This document shows positions 9,167-18,039 of a stretch of 64,000 bases of DNA, piece by piece; within the stretch, counting starts at the first letter, position 1; each line of letters starts with the position of its first letter. The stretch is from Sporosarcina sp. ACRSM (GTDB lineage Bacteria > Bacillota > Bacilli > Bacillales_A > Planococcaceae). A program made the translations under genes and the position numbers. The stretch lies in NCBI RefSeq assembly GCF_022346545.1, contig NZ_JAKRNU010000005.1, positions 62,001 to 126,000 of the forward strand, given 5' to 3'. The notes under the pieces are model-generated. The model was given only the letters and a program-made list of their open reading frames with translations. It ran no database searches and was not told the origin of the DNA.

Positions 9167-9195
9167 AGTATACGTCGATTTTTGCGAAAATGCAA
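9167..9195 (-). promoter_or_regulatory. Sigma-A promoter of thrS leader
   Basis: TTGCAT (9190-9195) and TATACT (9167-9172) are separated by 17 bases on the minus strand. Transcription would start near 9160, giving a leader of about 300 bases. Confidence 0.8.
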
Positions 9196-9289
9196 GTCAT
9201 TTTCAAAACTTACGACCTTCGCTGTACATTTCTGCCCCACTAAGTAACGTTTTGGGACGACAAAATGTCTACCAGCTGCCACTCTTCTA

Positions 9290-10231
9290 TCAGCGCCGCC
9301 GGTTTTCCCCATCCAACTGCACGGGAATGCTGACCATACGGATCCTTTCCATGATCCGTGCAGCTTTGACGACTTCCTTTTCTCCTCGTTGTGTATGGGC
9401 CAAGTGATGTTCAAGATCATCCAGATTGAAATTCGATGTGAAAAAGGTCGGCAGTTTTTCGGCCATCCGATATTGCAAAATCGTTCCAAGAACATCATCC
9501 CTTGTCCAAGCCGTGACTGCCTCCGCACCGATGTCGTCCAACATCAGCACTTGCGCTTTTTTTACAAAGTCGAGCTTCTCATTGAGCGATTGATCTTGGA
9601 TCGATTGTTTGATTTCCCTTAAAAACTCGGGAACATAGACGGCCACTGTGCGGATTTTCCGAGTGGCTAGCTCATTGGCCAATGCGCCGAGAATGAAGGA
9701 CTTTCCAATCCCGAAAGGTCCGTAAATATATAGTCCGCGTTCAGGAAGCTTTCCTGTTTCGTCAATGGCATTCAGAAAATCTTTAGCTACACGGACCACT
9801 TTCACCCGACTCTCGTCAAAAAACATATCGATATTCTGCAATTTCGCTGCCATGACGTCTTTTGGCATGTACATGCTATCGACCATTTTGGCAACATTGC
9901 GGACTTCTTCGTCAGCGAGCTTGGTCGGGCACTTCATATACTCCACGTCAATCAGCCCACGAGCCATTAAGAGTTTCGGTTCGAAGCCTTTCATGATGTT
10001 TGTGCAGCCATCGAGGTTCGGACATTTGTCACAACGATGTGAGGCAGTTGCATATTCGTATAGCTTATTGAGACTTCGGTCTACAATTTCCTTATCAACT
10101 TCAGTGGAATGATCCGACAAGAATTGTTGTACCCCGGGACTCTCCATCACTTCTTTTCGTAATTCTTCATAGCGTGTTGCAAATGTCGGTGCCTTCACAA
10201 CCCGATTCAATGCATCTCCGATTCGTTCCAA
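9290..10231 (-). CDS. dnaI: Primosomal protein DnaI (helicase loader)
   Basis: DnaI loads the replicative helicase DnaC (DnaB in E. coli terms) at oriC and restart sites. The N-terminal half carries four cysteines (C67, C70, C76, C101), fitting the DnaI zinc-binding module. The AAA+ domain has Walker A GPFGIGKS (171-178) and Walker B VLMLDDIGAE. The start is TTG at 10231, fixed by GAGGTG seven bases upstream. That RBS is encoded by the last codons of dnaB, one base away, so the two genes are translationally coupled. Confidence 0.96.
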   Translation of the reverse strand: MERIGDALNRVVKAPTFATRYEELRKEVMESPGVQQFLSDHSTEVDKEIVDRSLNKLYEYATASHRCDKCPNLDGCTNIMKGFEPKLLMARGLIDVEYMKCPTKLADEEVRNVAKMVDSMYMPKDVMAAKLQNIDMFFDESRVKVVRVAKDFLNAIDETGKLPERGLYIYGPFGIGKSFILGALANELATRKIRTVAVYVPEFLREIKQSIQDQSLNEKLDFVKKAQVLMLDDIGAEAVTAWTRDDVLGTILQYRMAEKLPTFFTSNFNLDDLEHHLAHTQRGEKEVVKAARIMERIRMVSIPVQLDGENRRR

Positions 10232-10232
10232 T

Positions 10233-11603
10233 TCAGTTCACCTCATCTCCTGTAATACCCAGTTCTTTCATCAATTTACGGCGCTCTTCTTCAACGTTGA
10301 AATCGGTTGCGGAAGATTTCTTCGGTTTCTCCTGTTTTTCCGGTTTATCTTCTTTCTTATAAAACCAATCGGGAACCCGCTCTTCTCTCCCGGATTTCCG
10401 TCTTGTCGGCGCCTTCTGTCCTTCGTTTTTCCATTTAATATACTGATCATGCTCCTGCCGCGAAATTTCCATTGCGGCCCGCACCGTTTCGATCTTCTTA
10501 TTCATCCAGTGGGAAGCAATTCGCTCTACATATTTATTCGTGATTTTACCATCATTGCGCAAATGGACGTATTGCAACAGCACATTGACAACACCTATGG
10601 ACAAACCATGTGTATGGATCAGTCTCTCCGCAAGCTCCACATCCACAGGAAGCGGCTCCTTCCCGTTAATATCGCGGAGCATATCGATAGGTGGTGTGTT
10701 TTCAAGATAATGAACCAATTCATCGTCTCTAGTTTTCAGTTCCACTTGTTGCGTCGGTTGCGCTTGTTCGTACACTTTCCGTAGAACAGGAGGCTCTTTT
10801 GATACATTCATTTTGTAAAATTCGGTTGCAGCTTTACGCAAGCGTTCTTCCGGCAACTTAAGGTCTTCATCAAGTGCCATCATCACGACTTTTTGCATAT
10901 CCAGTGGTGTTAATGAATAAAGGAATGCCAACTTCGCAATCATTTCTTTGGAAACTGCGGACAATGCAGCTTGCGGGACCATCTGCTCGGATAATCCCGC
11001 TTTGAGGAGGTCAAAATCGAAAGAGGATTCTACAAACGGAATTGGTTTCGGTTCGTTCCGACCTTGGAAATTTTCGTTCAACATTTCCTCACTAAAACTC
11101 TGCGGTACAGGCTTGTATACATCCATGAATGTTCGGGAGACATCTTCGTATCCATCATCCGCTTCGTGATCAAGCGCAAAATGTGCTCTTAAATTTCGAT
11201 ATGCCTGCTCTCCTATTTTGCTAAATAAAAATGTCGATAATAAGGGATCTGCGAAAAAAGCTTTTGCATCAAGAGGGGGTAAAAGCTCGTAGATGAATTC
11301 CCTTACATCCCCCTCCTTCTTTCTTCTTGTCCGCAATAGACCGATTGCTTCCAATGAGATCCGTGCTTCAAAAACACGCCCAAGGGGCATCGTCAAAATG
11401 TTCATCAGATGATAGTGATTGTACGTAGTGACATTTCCCTGTTCCCCGTCCGCCCAAAGCGTCATGAAAAGGCTTAACGCATCAGGACCGATCAGTGGCT
11501 GATAAAATAAAGTGAGGAGTTGACGATCATAATCCGAAAATGGATGTGGCAACCCAATGGTGTATGCATCGACTGGTTGCAGTTCTTTATAGAGATGTGC
11601 CAC
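10233..11603 (-). CDS. dnaB: Replication initiation and membrane attachment protein DnaB
   Basis: This is the Gram-positive DnaB (not the helicase), which acts with DnaD and DnaI at oriC and PriA-dependent forks. I place the start at the GTG at 11603 (VAHLYKELQPVDAY, 456 residues). The upstream in-frame ATG at 11621 would encode the GGAGG ribosome binding site itself. Two winged-helix/DDBH-type regions fit: an N-terminal DnaD-like domain (~1-150) and a DDBH2 region (~300-420, HGLSIGVVNVLLQYV, then KYVERIASHWMNKKI). A basic, lysine-rich tail follows. Confidence 0.94.
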   Translation of the reverse strand: MAHLYKELQPVDAYTIGLPHPFSDYDRQLLTLFYQPLIGPDALSLFMTLWADGEQGNVTTYNHYHLMNILTMPLGRVFEARISLEAIGLLRTRRKKEGDVREFIYELLPPLDAKAFFADPLLSTFLFSKIGEQAYRNLRAHFALDHEADDGYEDVSRTFMDVYKPVPQSFSEEMLNENFQGRNEPKPIPFVESSFDFDLLKAGLSEQMVPQAALSAVSKEMIAKLAFLYSLTPLDMQKVVMMALDEDLKLPEERLRKAATEFYKMNVSKEPPVLRKVYEQAQPTQQVELKTRDDELVHYLENTPPIDMLRDINGKEPLPVDVELAERLIHTHGLSIGVVNVLLQYVHLRNDGKITNKYVERIASHWMNKKIETVRAAMEISRQEHDQYIKWKNEGQKAPTRRKSGREERVPDWFYKKEDKPEKQEKPKKSSATDFNVEEERRKLMKELGITGDEVN

Positions 11604-11638
11604 TTTACTCCTCCTTTCCATTCATAAAGTGAAACTTC

Positions 11639-11901
11639 AATCAGTGGGGGTTTTCCTCATCCCCCACTGATTGTTAGTTGAACCAATCGGGCTTTTATCT
11701 TCCTTTAATGGATGCCCAAACTAACCGCTGTAGGAAGGCGACTTAAGTTCGCGGCGTCCTGTAAGTGCCTTAATTTCTGCAAAAAGCGCAGAAATACGGC
11801 AAATCGAACCCTTCGCTGTTCGATTGGCAGTTGATCTCCCACCTATCCTTATCGTTTTACTTAAGTCTTGAGGTGGGAGTCTTACTGCCCGTTAATGCGG
11901 G
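11639..11901 (-). ncRNA. Structured intergenic element, copy C (unnamed)
   Basis: The 312 bases between nrdR and dnaB are almost wholly occupied by nested hairpins, and I see no ORF. In minus-strand order: CCCG/CGGG; GGCAGT..CTCCCACCT paired with AGGTGGGAG..ACTGCC; AATCGAA/TTCGATT; ATTTCTGC/GCAGAAAT; AAGGC-ACTT/AAGT-GCCTT holding the conserved loop AGGACGCCGCGAACTTA; GTTAGTT..GGGC/GCCC..AACTAAC; and a final 12-bp AATCAGTGGGGG/CCCCCACTGATT. The AGGACGC..GCGAACTTA module recurs at 54357-54386. Type ncRNA is an inference from the dense structure. A palindromic DNA repeat is the alternative. Confidence 0.5.
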
Positions 11902-11915
11902 ATAAATTCCTTACG

Positions 11916-12377
11916 CTATTTTTTTGTCCGTTTTTGCAGGTTTTGCAATTCTTCGATGAACACCGTCACATCCTGGTATTGACGATAGACAGAAGCGAAT
12001 CGGACATAAGCAACTTCATCGACGTCAATCAATTGTTCCATCACCATTTCACCGACTTCATCCGAATTGATTTCCACAATACCTGCACTTCTTAAATTTT
12101 TCTCGATTGTATAGACGATAGTTTTCAAATCCTCCAGCGACACAGGGCGTTTCTCACATGCCCGGATTAACCCTCTTAACACTTTTTCGCTATTGAACTC
12201 TTCTCGGCTACCGTCCTTTTTCACGACGATCAGTGGCATTTCCTCCACTTTTTCAAATGTCGTGAATCGGAATGCACAACTTTCGCATTCCCTCCGGCGT
12301 CGTATCGATCGATTCTCTTCTGCCGGCCGAGAATCGACGACCCGGGTGCCATTATACTGGCATGCTGGACATATCAT
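11916..12377 (-). CDS. nrdR: Transcriptional repressor NrdR
   Basis: NrdR represses ribonucleotide reductase genes when dATP is high. Its 153 residues are standard length. The N-terminal zinc ribbon (C3-P-A-C6 ... C-E-S-C) is followed by the ATP-cone domain ([27 protein letters not shown]). The start follows GGAGG by eight bases. Position beside dnaB-dnaI is conserved in Bacillales. Unlike B. subtilis, no speD gene lies between it and gapB. Confidence 0.97.
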   Translation of the reverse strand: MICPACQYNGTRVVDSRPAEENRSIRRRRECESCAFRFTTFEKVEEMPLIVVKKDGSREEFNSEKVLRGLIRACEKRPVSLEDLKTIVYTIEKNLRSAGIVEINSDEVGEMVMEQLIDVDEVAYVRFASVYRQYQDVTVFIEELQNLQKRTKK

Positions 12378-12592
12378 AGCTGTTTCCTCCGCTTTTCCAT
12401 AGATAGTAACTTAATTATAACAGAACGCCCTCAAAAAATCGGAATGTAGTTGAAAGAATTGTGCCATCCCCCACATTCCGAATAGTTCGACACGATCCTA
12501 CCTCTTCTAATCCCTATCCGACACGCTATGACATCAAGCGGAAAAAGATAAAAAAATTCCGCCTCTTCTTGGTGATTGAGGCGGAACAAACA
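12378..12592. other. nrdR-gapB intergenic region
   Basis: This 215-base gap holds the gapB terminator (12549-12587) and an inverted repeat CGGAATGT / ACATTCCG (12440-12447 and 12473-12480) of unknown meaning. B. subtilis has speD at this position. I see no remnant coding frame here. Confidence 0.6.
12549..12587 (-). terminator. Terminator of gapB
   Basis: TTCCGCCTC and GAGGCGGAA form a 9-bp stem on the minus strand, followed by seven T residues, five bases past the gapB stop. Confidence 0.9.
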
Positions 12593-13633
12593 TTATGCAT
12601 TTACTGCTGTTTTAAAATTGTTTACACTGTTTAGTGCTTTTCCAACTTTTTTCGTCAAATCCACAACCCGTGCTGAATAGCCCCACTCGTTATCGTACCA
12701 AGCAAGCACTTTCACTTTTCGGTCACCCATGACGATAGTCGAAAGACCGTCAATGATTGCCGAGTCAGTTGTTGTATTGAAGTCGATGGAGACAAGCGGT
12801 TCTGTCGTGAATCGGAGAACACCGTTCAGTTCATTTTTCGAAGCTTGCTCAAAAGCTTCGTTGACCATTTCAATTGTGACATCCTGTTTCACATCCACTA
12901 CGAGATCGACAAGCGAAACATTCGGTGTTGGAATGCGCAATGCCAAGCCATGAATCTTCCCTTCCAATTCAGGCAATACAAGCGACAATGCTTTGGCAGC
13001 CCCTGTCGTAGTCGGAATGATGGATTGCGCACATGCACGTGCACGGCGAAGGTCTTTATGCGGATTATCTAAGTTTTTCTGATCATTTGTATACGCATGG
13101 ACTGTCGTCATCAAGCCATTTTCAATGCCGAATCGATCATTCAGCACTTTAGCTACTGGAGCCAAACAATTCGTTGTACAGCTGGCATTCGAAATGACAT
13201 CGTGTTTGTCAATATCGAGCTTGTCATCGTTGACACCCATCACGATCGTTATGTCTTCATTTTTTCCTGGAGCAGTCAAAATCACTTTTTTCGCTCCCGC
13301 TTGAAGATGAAGGGCTGCTTTTTCACGTGAATTGAATTTACCCGTTGCTTCAATAACGATATCTATGCCAAGCTCTTTCCACGGAAGATTCAGTGGGTCC
13401 CGATCCGCAACAATTTTTACACGCTTTCCGTTGACCACGAGAGCTCCGTCCTCTGCAATCACTTCACCCTCAAATGTACCATGAGTTGTATCATACTTGA
13501 TCAAGTGTGCAAGCGTTTCAGGTGGATATGACGCATTCACTGCAACAATCGTTACATCATCCTCTAAAATCATTTGTCGGAACACCATCCGTCCAATTCT
13601 TCCGAACCCGTTAATCGCTATTGAAGTAGTCAT
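12593..13633 (-). CDS. gapB: Glyceraldehyde-3-phosphate dehydrogenase, gluconeogenic type
   Basis: This is the GapB class, which runs in the gluconeogenic direction and uses NADP. It has 346 residues. The Rossmann turn INGFGRIGR is at residues 5-13 and the catalytic cysteine lies in SNASCTTNCLAP. Sequence is near to B. subtilis GapB, as in NASYPPETLAHLIKYDTTHG. I set the start at the second ATG (13633), since GGGAGG lies seven bases before it. The ATG five codons further up would place that RBS inside the gene. Two CcpN-type operators precede it. Gene order coaE-gapB-nrdR supports the name. Confidence 0.94.
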   Translation of the reverse strand: MTTSIAINGFGRIGRMVFRQMILEDDVTIVAVNASYPPETLAHLIKYDTTHGTFEGEVIAEDGALVVNGKRVKIVADRDPLNLPWKELGIDIVIEATGKFNSREKAALHLQAGAKKVILTAPGKNEDITIVMGVNDDKLDIDKHDVISNASCTTNCLAPVAKVLNDRFGIENGLMTTVHAYTNDQKNLDNPHKDLRRARACAQSIIPTTTGAAKALSLVLPELEGKIHGLALRIPTPNVSLVDLVVDVKQDVTIEMVNEAFEQASKNELNGVLRFTTEPLVSIDFNTTTDSAIIDGLSTIVMGDRKVKVLAWYDNEWGYSARVVDLTKKVGKALNSVNNFKTAVNA

Positions 13634-13651
13634 AAGTAGTCCTCCCACATG

Positions 13652-13662
13652 TATGTTATACT
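13652..13662 (+). promoter_or_regulatory. CcpN operator, site 2 of gapB
   Basis: TATGTTATACT on the plus strand matches the CcpN consensus TRTGHYATAYW at every position. It lies in the gapB leader and faces the other site. Confidence 0.7.
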
Positions 13663-13683
13663 TTTTATCTATTATCTGTGATT

Positions 13684-13694
13684 AGTATAACACA
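13684..13694 (-). promoter_or_regulatory. CcpN operator, site 1 of gapB
   Basis: TGTGTTATACT on the minus strand fits TRTGHYATAYW fully and overlaps TATACT, the probable -10 element of the gapB promoter. CcpN represses gapB and pckA during glycolytic growth in B. subtilis. Confidence 0.72.
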
Positions 13695-13756
13695 TTATAT
13701 GTGATAACCAAGGTGAAAACTAAACTTTTATAATATCTTTCTTTTCAGAATACAAG

Positions 13757-14353
13757 TCAAGACTTCATTTCCCAATCTAGTAAAAGTCTTTCTAGCTGTT
13801 CTTCCGTCTGTTCAACCGTATGATTATTGTATAAAACGGCATCCGCCTCTTTTTCTTTCTCCTTCACAGGCATCTGTGATTGAATACGGGCATCCGCTTC
13901 TTCTTCCGATAACACATTTCTCGCAATGAGTCTTTCTTTTTGTATTTCCGGTGTAACAGATACGACAATGATTTTATCGACAAGCGACTGGAGCTTACTT
14001 TCGAATAGAAGGGGTATATCCATGATGACCGTCTTGGCACCGCTCGCCAACCATTCTTCTTTCTGCCTTAACATTTCTTTACGTATGGCAGGGTGGATGA
14101 TTCCATTTAATTGCAGACGCTTTTCTTTGTCATTGAAAATCAGCTCGCCAAGTTTTTCGCGATTCAACGATCCGTCAGCTTGTAACACCTCTTGTCCAAA
14201 CGCTTGGCTAATCTCTGTAAGAACTGGGCTTCCCGGTTCAACAACCTGTCTCGCGATTTCATCCGCATCCACAATTGGAAAGCCTTTTCGCTTCAACATC
14301 GTAGATACGGTACTTTTTCCACTTGCAATACTTCCAGTTAAACCGATAATCAT
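13757..14353 (-). CDS. coaE: Dephospho-CoA kinase
   Basis: This is the last step of CoA synthesis: phosphorylation of the 3'-OH of dephospho-CoA by ATP. It has 198 residues from the ATG at 14353, chosen because GGGAGG precedes it and the family N-terminus MIIGLTGSIASGKST begins there. The longer frame upstream runs into mutM. The P-loop GSIASGKS, the DADEIARQVVEPG motif and the lid segment are present. The gene sits 14 bases after mutM, a conserved pairing. Confidence 0.96.
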   Translation of the reverse strand: MIIGLTGSIASGKSTVSTMLKRKGFPIVDADEIARQVVEPGSPVLTEISQAFGQEVLQADGSLNREKLGELIFNDKEKRLQLNGIIHPAIRKEMLRQKEEWLASGAKTVIMDIPLLFESKLQSLVDKIIVVSVTPEIQKERLIARNVLSEEEADARIQSQMPVKEKEKEADAVLYNNHTVEQTEEQLERLLLDWEMKS

Positions 14354-14367
14354 CGTTCTCCCTCCCC

Positions 14368-15240
14368 TCATTTTTGGCAAGTTGGACAATAGACGGATGT
14401 GCGGCCTGCAATTTTCATGCTTTCCGTCGTTGCTCCGCATACAGCGCACACTTTCCGTCCATACATCCGAAGTCTTTCCTGCATTGTCCCGGCCTCTCCA
14501 TTGATATTCCGATAATCGGAAATCGAACTGCCGCCTGCATCAATACTTTCTTGTAACACAGCGACAATAGCATGAAACAATTCTTTTTTTCCTTTTTCGC
14601 TGATCTGTCCCGCTGTTCTTCCCGGATGGATGCTCATATTGAAAAGCGCTTCTGTTGCATAAATATTGCCACAACCTGAAATGACATGACCATCCATGAT
14701 CACTTCTTTAATCGGTTTCCGGGCATATTTCGCTAGCGCCGCCATCTCCAGGAAATGACGGCAAGCATCCGCCTCAAAAGGTTCTGGTGCCATTTTCAAT
14801 AGAGGCGGATGATCCGCCTCGCAACCCAACAGTCTCACTTCCCCGAAACGACGGATATCCGAATAGACGAGTAAACCTCCATCTTCCATCTTGAATAGAA
14901 CATGAATATGCTTGCGGAACTTCAACTCCGGTATGTCATCGATCGTGTTCACATTGAACCAGGCACCCGTCATGCCAAGATGGCTGACAAGGAGGCAAGC
15001 GTTCCCTTCTTTTTGTAAATGAAAGTAAATATATTTGCTGCGGCGCGTCACTTCCATGATGGTCATGCCCACCATCTCTGTCCTAAAATCCTCTGTGGTG
15101 ATTCCTTTGATAATCGCTTCTTTTCCTAATTGTTTTGAATGGATAACCGTATCGGACACGGTCACCTCCTGGATCGTCCTACCTTTCGCGACCGGCGCAA
15201 GTGCACGGACGACCCCTTCAACTTCCGGTAATTCTGGCAT
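14368..15240 (-). CDS. mutM: DNA-formamidopyrimidine glycosylase MutM (Fpg)
   Basis: Fpg removes 8-oxoguanine and formamidopyrimidines from DNA and cleaves the AP site. Its 290 residues start PELPEVEGVVR, giving the catalytic Pro2 and Glu3, with the conserved lysine in SKYIYFHL. The H2TH region is around 150-220, and a C-terminal zinc finger reads C-A-V-C ... C-P-T-C. It lies 12 bases after polA, in one transcription unit with polA and coaE. Confidence 0.97.
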   Translation of the reverse strand: MPELPEVEGVVRALAPVAKGRTIQEVTVSDTVIHSKQLGKEAIIKGITTEDFRTEMVGMTIMEVTRRSKYIYFHLQKEGNACLLVSHLGMTGAWFNVNTIDDIPELKFRKHIHVLFKMEDGGLLVYSDIRRFGEVRLLGCEADHPPLLKMAPEPFEADACRHFLEMAALAKYARKPIKEVIMDGHVISGCGNIYATEALFNMSIHPGRTAGQISEKGKKELFHAIVAVLQESIDAGGSSISDYRNINGEAGTMQERLRMYGRKVCAVCGATTESMKIAGRTSVYCPTCQK

Positions 15241-15252
15241 CTTTTACTTTCC

Positions 15253-17877
15253 TCACTTCGTTTCGTACCAGGACAATCCGAATGCCCAATCCACTTTCAG
15301 CGGTACATCCAATGCAATGGCGGATTCCATCACTTCTGGTACGATTTGTTTCAATTTTTCAATTTCATCTTCAGGCGCTTCAAAAATGAGCTCGTCATGC
15401 ACTTGCAGGAGCATGCGTGTCTGTAAGCCTTCATCTTCCAGTCTTTTTGCCATGTCAATCATCGCTTTTTTGATAATATCAGCAGCGCTTCCCTGAATCG
15501 GCGTATTCATCGCTGTCCGTTCTGCGAATCCTCTCAAATTGAAGTTCGAACTTGTAATATCGGGCAAATACCGTCTCCGGTTCATCAATGTCGTGACATA
15601 GCCTTTCAGCTTCGCATCAGCCACAATTTCTTCCATATACGCCTTCACACCCGGGAAGCTGTTCAAATAAGAGTCAATAAACGTCGCAGCTTCCTTACGT
15701 GTAATACCTAAACTTTGTGAGAGCCCATAATCACTTATCCCGTAGACAATTCCGAAGTTGACCGCTTTTGCTGCCCGACGCATATCCGATGTAACGGAGT
15801 CTTGATCCACACCAAACACGTCCATTGCCGTCTTCGTATGGATATCCGCGCCAGCCCGGAATGCCTCGATCATTTTTTCATCCTTCGAAATATGCGCTAG
15901 CACACGGAGCTCGATTTGGGAATAATCCGCTGCAAATAAGTACCAGCCAGGTTCCGATGGGACGAATGCAGCTCGGATTTTCCTACCTTCCTCAAGCCTG
16001 ACAGGGATGTTCTGTAAATTCGGATTGATAGAACTGAGACGGCCGGTCGTTGTCAGCGCTTGTTGGAAACGTGTATGGATTTTTCCATCCTCGTGAATTT
16101 CTTTGGACAATCCCTCGATATAAGTCGAATTCAACTTGCCGAGTTGGCGATAAGTTAAGATCAATCCGATGATTTCATGTTCGTTTTCCAGTTTTTCAAG
16201 AACATCGGCTGCCGTCGAATACCCCGTTTTCGTCTTTTTGATCGGTGTCAAACCGATTTTTTCGAACAGGATGACGCCGAGCTGTTTCGGCGAATTGATA
16301 TTGAATTTTTCACCTGCCGCTTCATAGATGGCCGCTTCGAGTTCGGTTAACTTTGCGGAGAGATCGGAGCCGATTTCCTGCAACGTCTTCAAGTCCGTCT
16401 TAACGCCTGTGACTTCCATTTGGCACAAAATTTTTGCCAGTGGCAGTTCAAGTTCGTGATAGAGATCATAAAGATCATTCTCTTTTAGTTTCGTTTCAAT
16501 AACATCTCGCAGATCCCAAATCACCCGCGCTTTCCGACTGGCATGCTCGGCAATTTTCTCTTCATCCGGCACTGATTTTTTTGCACCTTTTCCGTATACA
16601 CTCTCATCGGACTGCACTTCTGTCATTCCGAAGTCCCTTGCAATGGAGGCAATATCCGGATAAGTCGATGATGGGTTGACGATATAGGAAGCGAGTAGAA
16701 GATCAAACTCAAAGCCTTCTGCAATGAGTCCCCGCTCTGCCAGGGAGGCGATTGCCGCTTTTGAATCGGACGTGTATTTCTTGTTGGCCGGATTCCCAAG
16801 CCATTCCTTGAAAATAGCCGATTCTTGAGCAACTGCTAACGTAACGAACAATGTACGTTTTTCATCCGCTAGGCTGATCCCCAAAATATCCGCGGTCAAA
16901 TAGTTATCCTCGATCATCTCGATATGGATAGCCATCTCATCTGTGAGATCCGCTTCCGTTATTTCGACGAGGAATTGGATATCAATCGCCTCTTGCGGTT
17001 GCTCCACTTCTTGAGGCGCGATTTTTTCAAGCAAAGTTTTAAATTTCAACTCTTGGTAGATCGATGTCAGCTTGTCCATATCTGGCCCTGCATAGGAGAG
17101 ATCATCGATTGAAATCGTCAGGGGCGCCTTCACTTCGATTGTCGCAAGCGCTTTACTCATATAGGCTTGTTCTTCATTGTTCGTCAAATTCTCTTTCAAT
17201 TTTTTTGCCGTGATATTGTCGATGGACTGGTAGACGCTTTCAACCGATCCATACTCTTTCAACAACTTCAATGCAGTCTTTTCCCCGACACCAGGCACAC
17301 CCGGTATATTATCGGATGTATCGCCCATCAAGCCTTTCATATCAATAATTTGTTGTGGCTCGATACCGTATTTTTCCTTCACATGATCGGGTGTATATTT
17401 CTCGATATCCGTCATCCCTTTTCGGGTGATATACACCGTTGTCTTATCACTCGCCAGCTGTGTTAAATCTTTATCCCCCGAAATGACGATCACTTCGGAA
17501 TCATCCGCATCACCCGTTTTACTCAGTGTGCCGATAATATCGTCCGCTTCGTACTGATCCAGTTCATACTGAGGGATATTAAATGCTTCGAGCAGCTTGC
17601 GTAAATAAGGGAATTGCTCCGATAATTCAGGCGGTGTTTTTTGACGTCCCCCTTTGTATTCTCCATACGTTTTGTGCCTGAAGGTAGTTTTTCCCGCATC
17701 CCAAGCTACGAGCATATGCGTCGGTTTTTCATCCGCTAAAATATTTTGCAGCATCATCGTAAATCCGTAAACGGCGTTCGTATGGATGCCGCTGTCATTC
17801 GTCAATAAGGGCAAGGCGAAAAAGGCCCGATATGCCAAACTGTTTCCGTCCAGCAATACAATTTTCTTTTTTGTCAT
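15253..17877 (-). CDS. polA: DNA polymerase I
   Basis: Pol I removes primers and fills gaps. The protein has 874 residues from the ATG at 17877 (MTKKKIVLLDGNSLAYRAFF), preceded by AGGAGTG. The 30-codon upstream extension has no RBS. The 5'-3' exonuclease domain is intact (QYEADDIIG, ISGDKDLTQL, GDTSDNIPGVPGVGEKTA). The central 3'-5' exonuclease domain is degenerate: the DxE site reads HIE and the later Asp site reads SKAA, so proofreading is expected to be absent, as in Bacillus/Geobacillus Pol I. The polymerase motifs A (AADYSQIELR), B (RRAAKAVNFGIVYG) and C (LLQVHDELIFE) are complete. Confidence 0.97.
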   Translation of the reverse strand: MTKKKIVLLDGNSLAYRAFFALPLLTNDSGIHTNAVYGFTMMLQNILADEKPTHMLVAWDAGKTTFRHKTYGEYKGGRQKTPPELSEQFPYLRKLLEAFNIPQYELDQYEADDIIGTLSKTGDADDSEVIVISGDKDLTQLASDKTTVYITRKGMTDIEKYTPDHVKEKYGIEPQQIIDMKGLMGDTSDNIPGVPGVGEKTALKLLKEYGSVESVYQSIDNITAKKLKENLTNNEEQAYMSKALATIEVKAPLTISIDDLSYAGPDMDKLTSIYQELKFKTLLEKIAPQEVEQPQEAIDIQFLVEITEADLTDEMAIHIEMIEDNYLTADILGISLADEKRTLFVTLAVAQESAIFKEWLGNPANKKYTSDSKAAIASLAERGLIAEGFEFDLLLASYIVNPSSTYPDIASIARDFGMTEVQSDESVYGKGAKKSVPDEEKIAEHASRKARVIWDLRDVIETKLKENDLYDLYHELELPLAKILCQMEVTGVKTDLKTLQEIGSDLSAKLTELEAAIYEAAGEKFNINSPKQLGVILFEKIGLTPIKKTKTGYSTAADVLEKLENEHEIIGLILTYRQLGKLNSTYIEGLSKEIHEDGKIHTRFQQALTTTGRLSSINPNLQNIPVRLEEGRKIRAAFVPSEPGWYLFAADYSQIELRVLAHISKDEKMIEAFRAGADIHTKTAMDVFGVDQDSVTSDMRRAAKAVNFGIVYGISDYGLSQSLGITRKEAATFIDSYLNSFPGVKAYMEEIVADAKLKGYVTTLMNRRRYLPDITSSNFNLRGFAERTAMNTPIQGSAADIIKKAMIDMAKRLEDEGLQTRMLLQVHDELIFEAPEDEIEKLKQIVPEVMESAIALDVPLKVDWAFGLSWYETK

Positions 17878-17992
17878 GAAGTGTCCACTCCTATTCGTCT
17901 CTTCAACTATACCGGAGACTTTACTTTCATGCCGCTTCCTGAAAGCAAAGGCGTCATCTTCCTTCATCTTACCACGTCTGCGGCTATAATTG

Positions 17993-18036
17993 AAAATGCC
18001 TGCATGGCTAGCAGAAGGCTAGTCATGCAGGCATTT
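17993..18036 (-). terminator. Terminator of hflKC
   Basis: AATGCCTGCATGACTAGCC pairs almost perfectly with GCTAGCCATGCAGGCATT around a TTCT loop, followed by TTT. It directly follows the hflC stop and insulates polA. Confidence 0.85.
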
Positions 18037-18039
18037 TCG

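Noticed and set aside
9151..9528. Minus-strand frame of 125 codons at the end of dnaI
   Set aside because: It overlaps dnaI and the T-box promoter in another frame and has no RBS or family motif.
12440..12480. Inverted repeat as a nrdR or speD remnant
   Set aside because: No coding frame or known operator fits, so it is listed only as part of the intergenic region.
13926..14504. Plus-strand frame of 192 codons
   Set aside because: It is antisense to coaE and mutM, both well supported.
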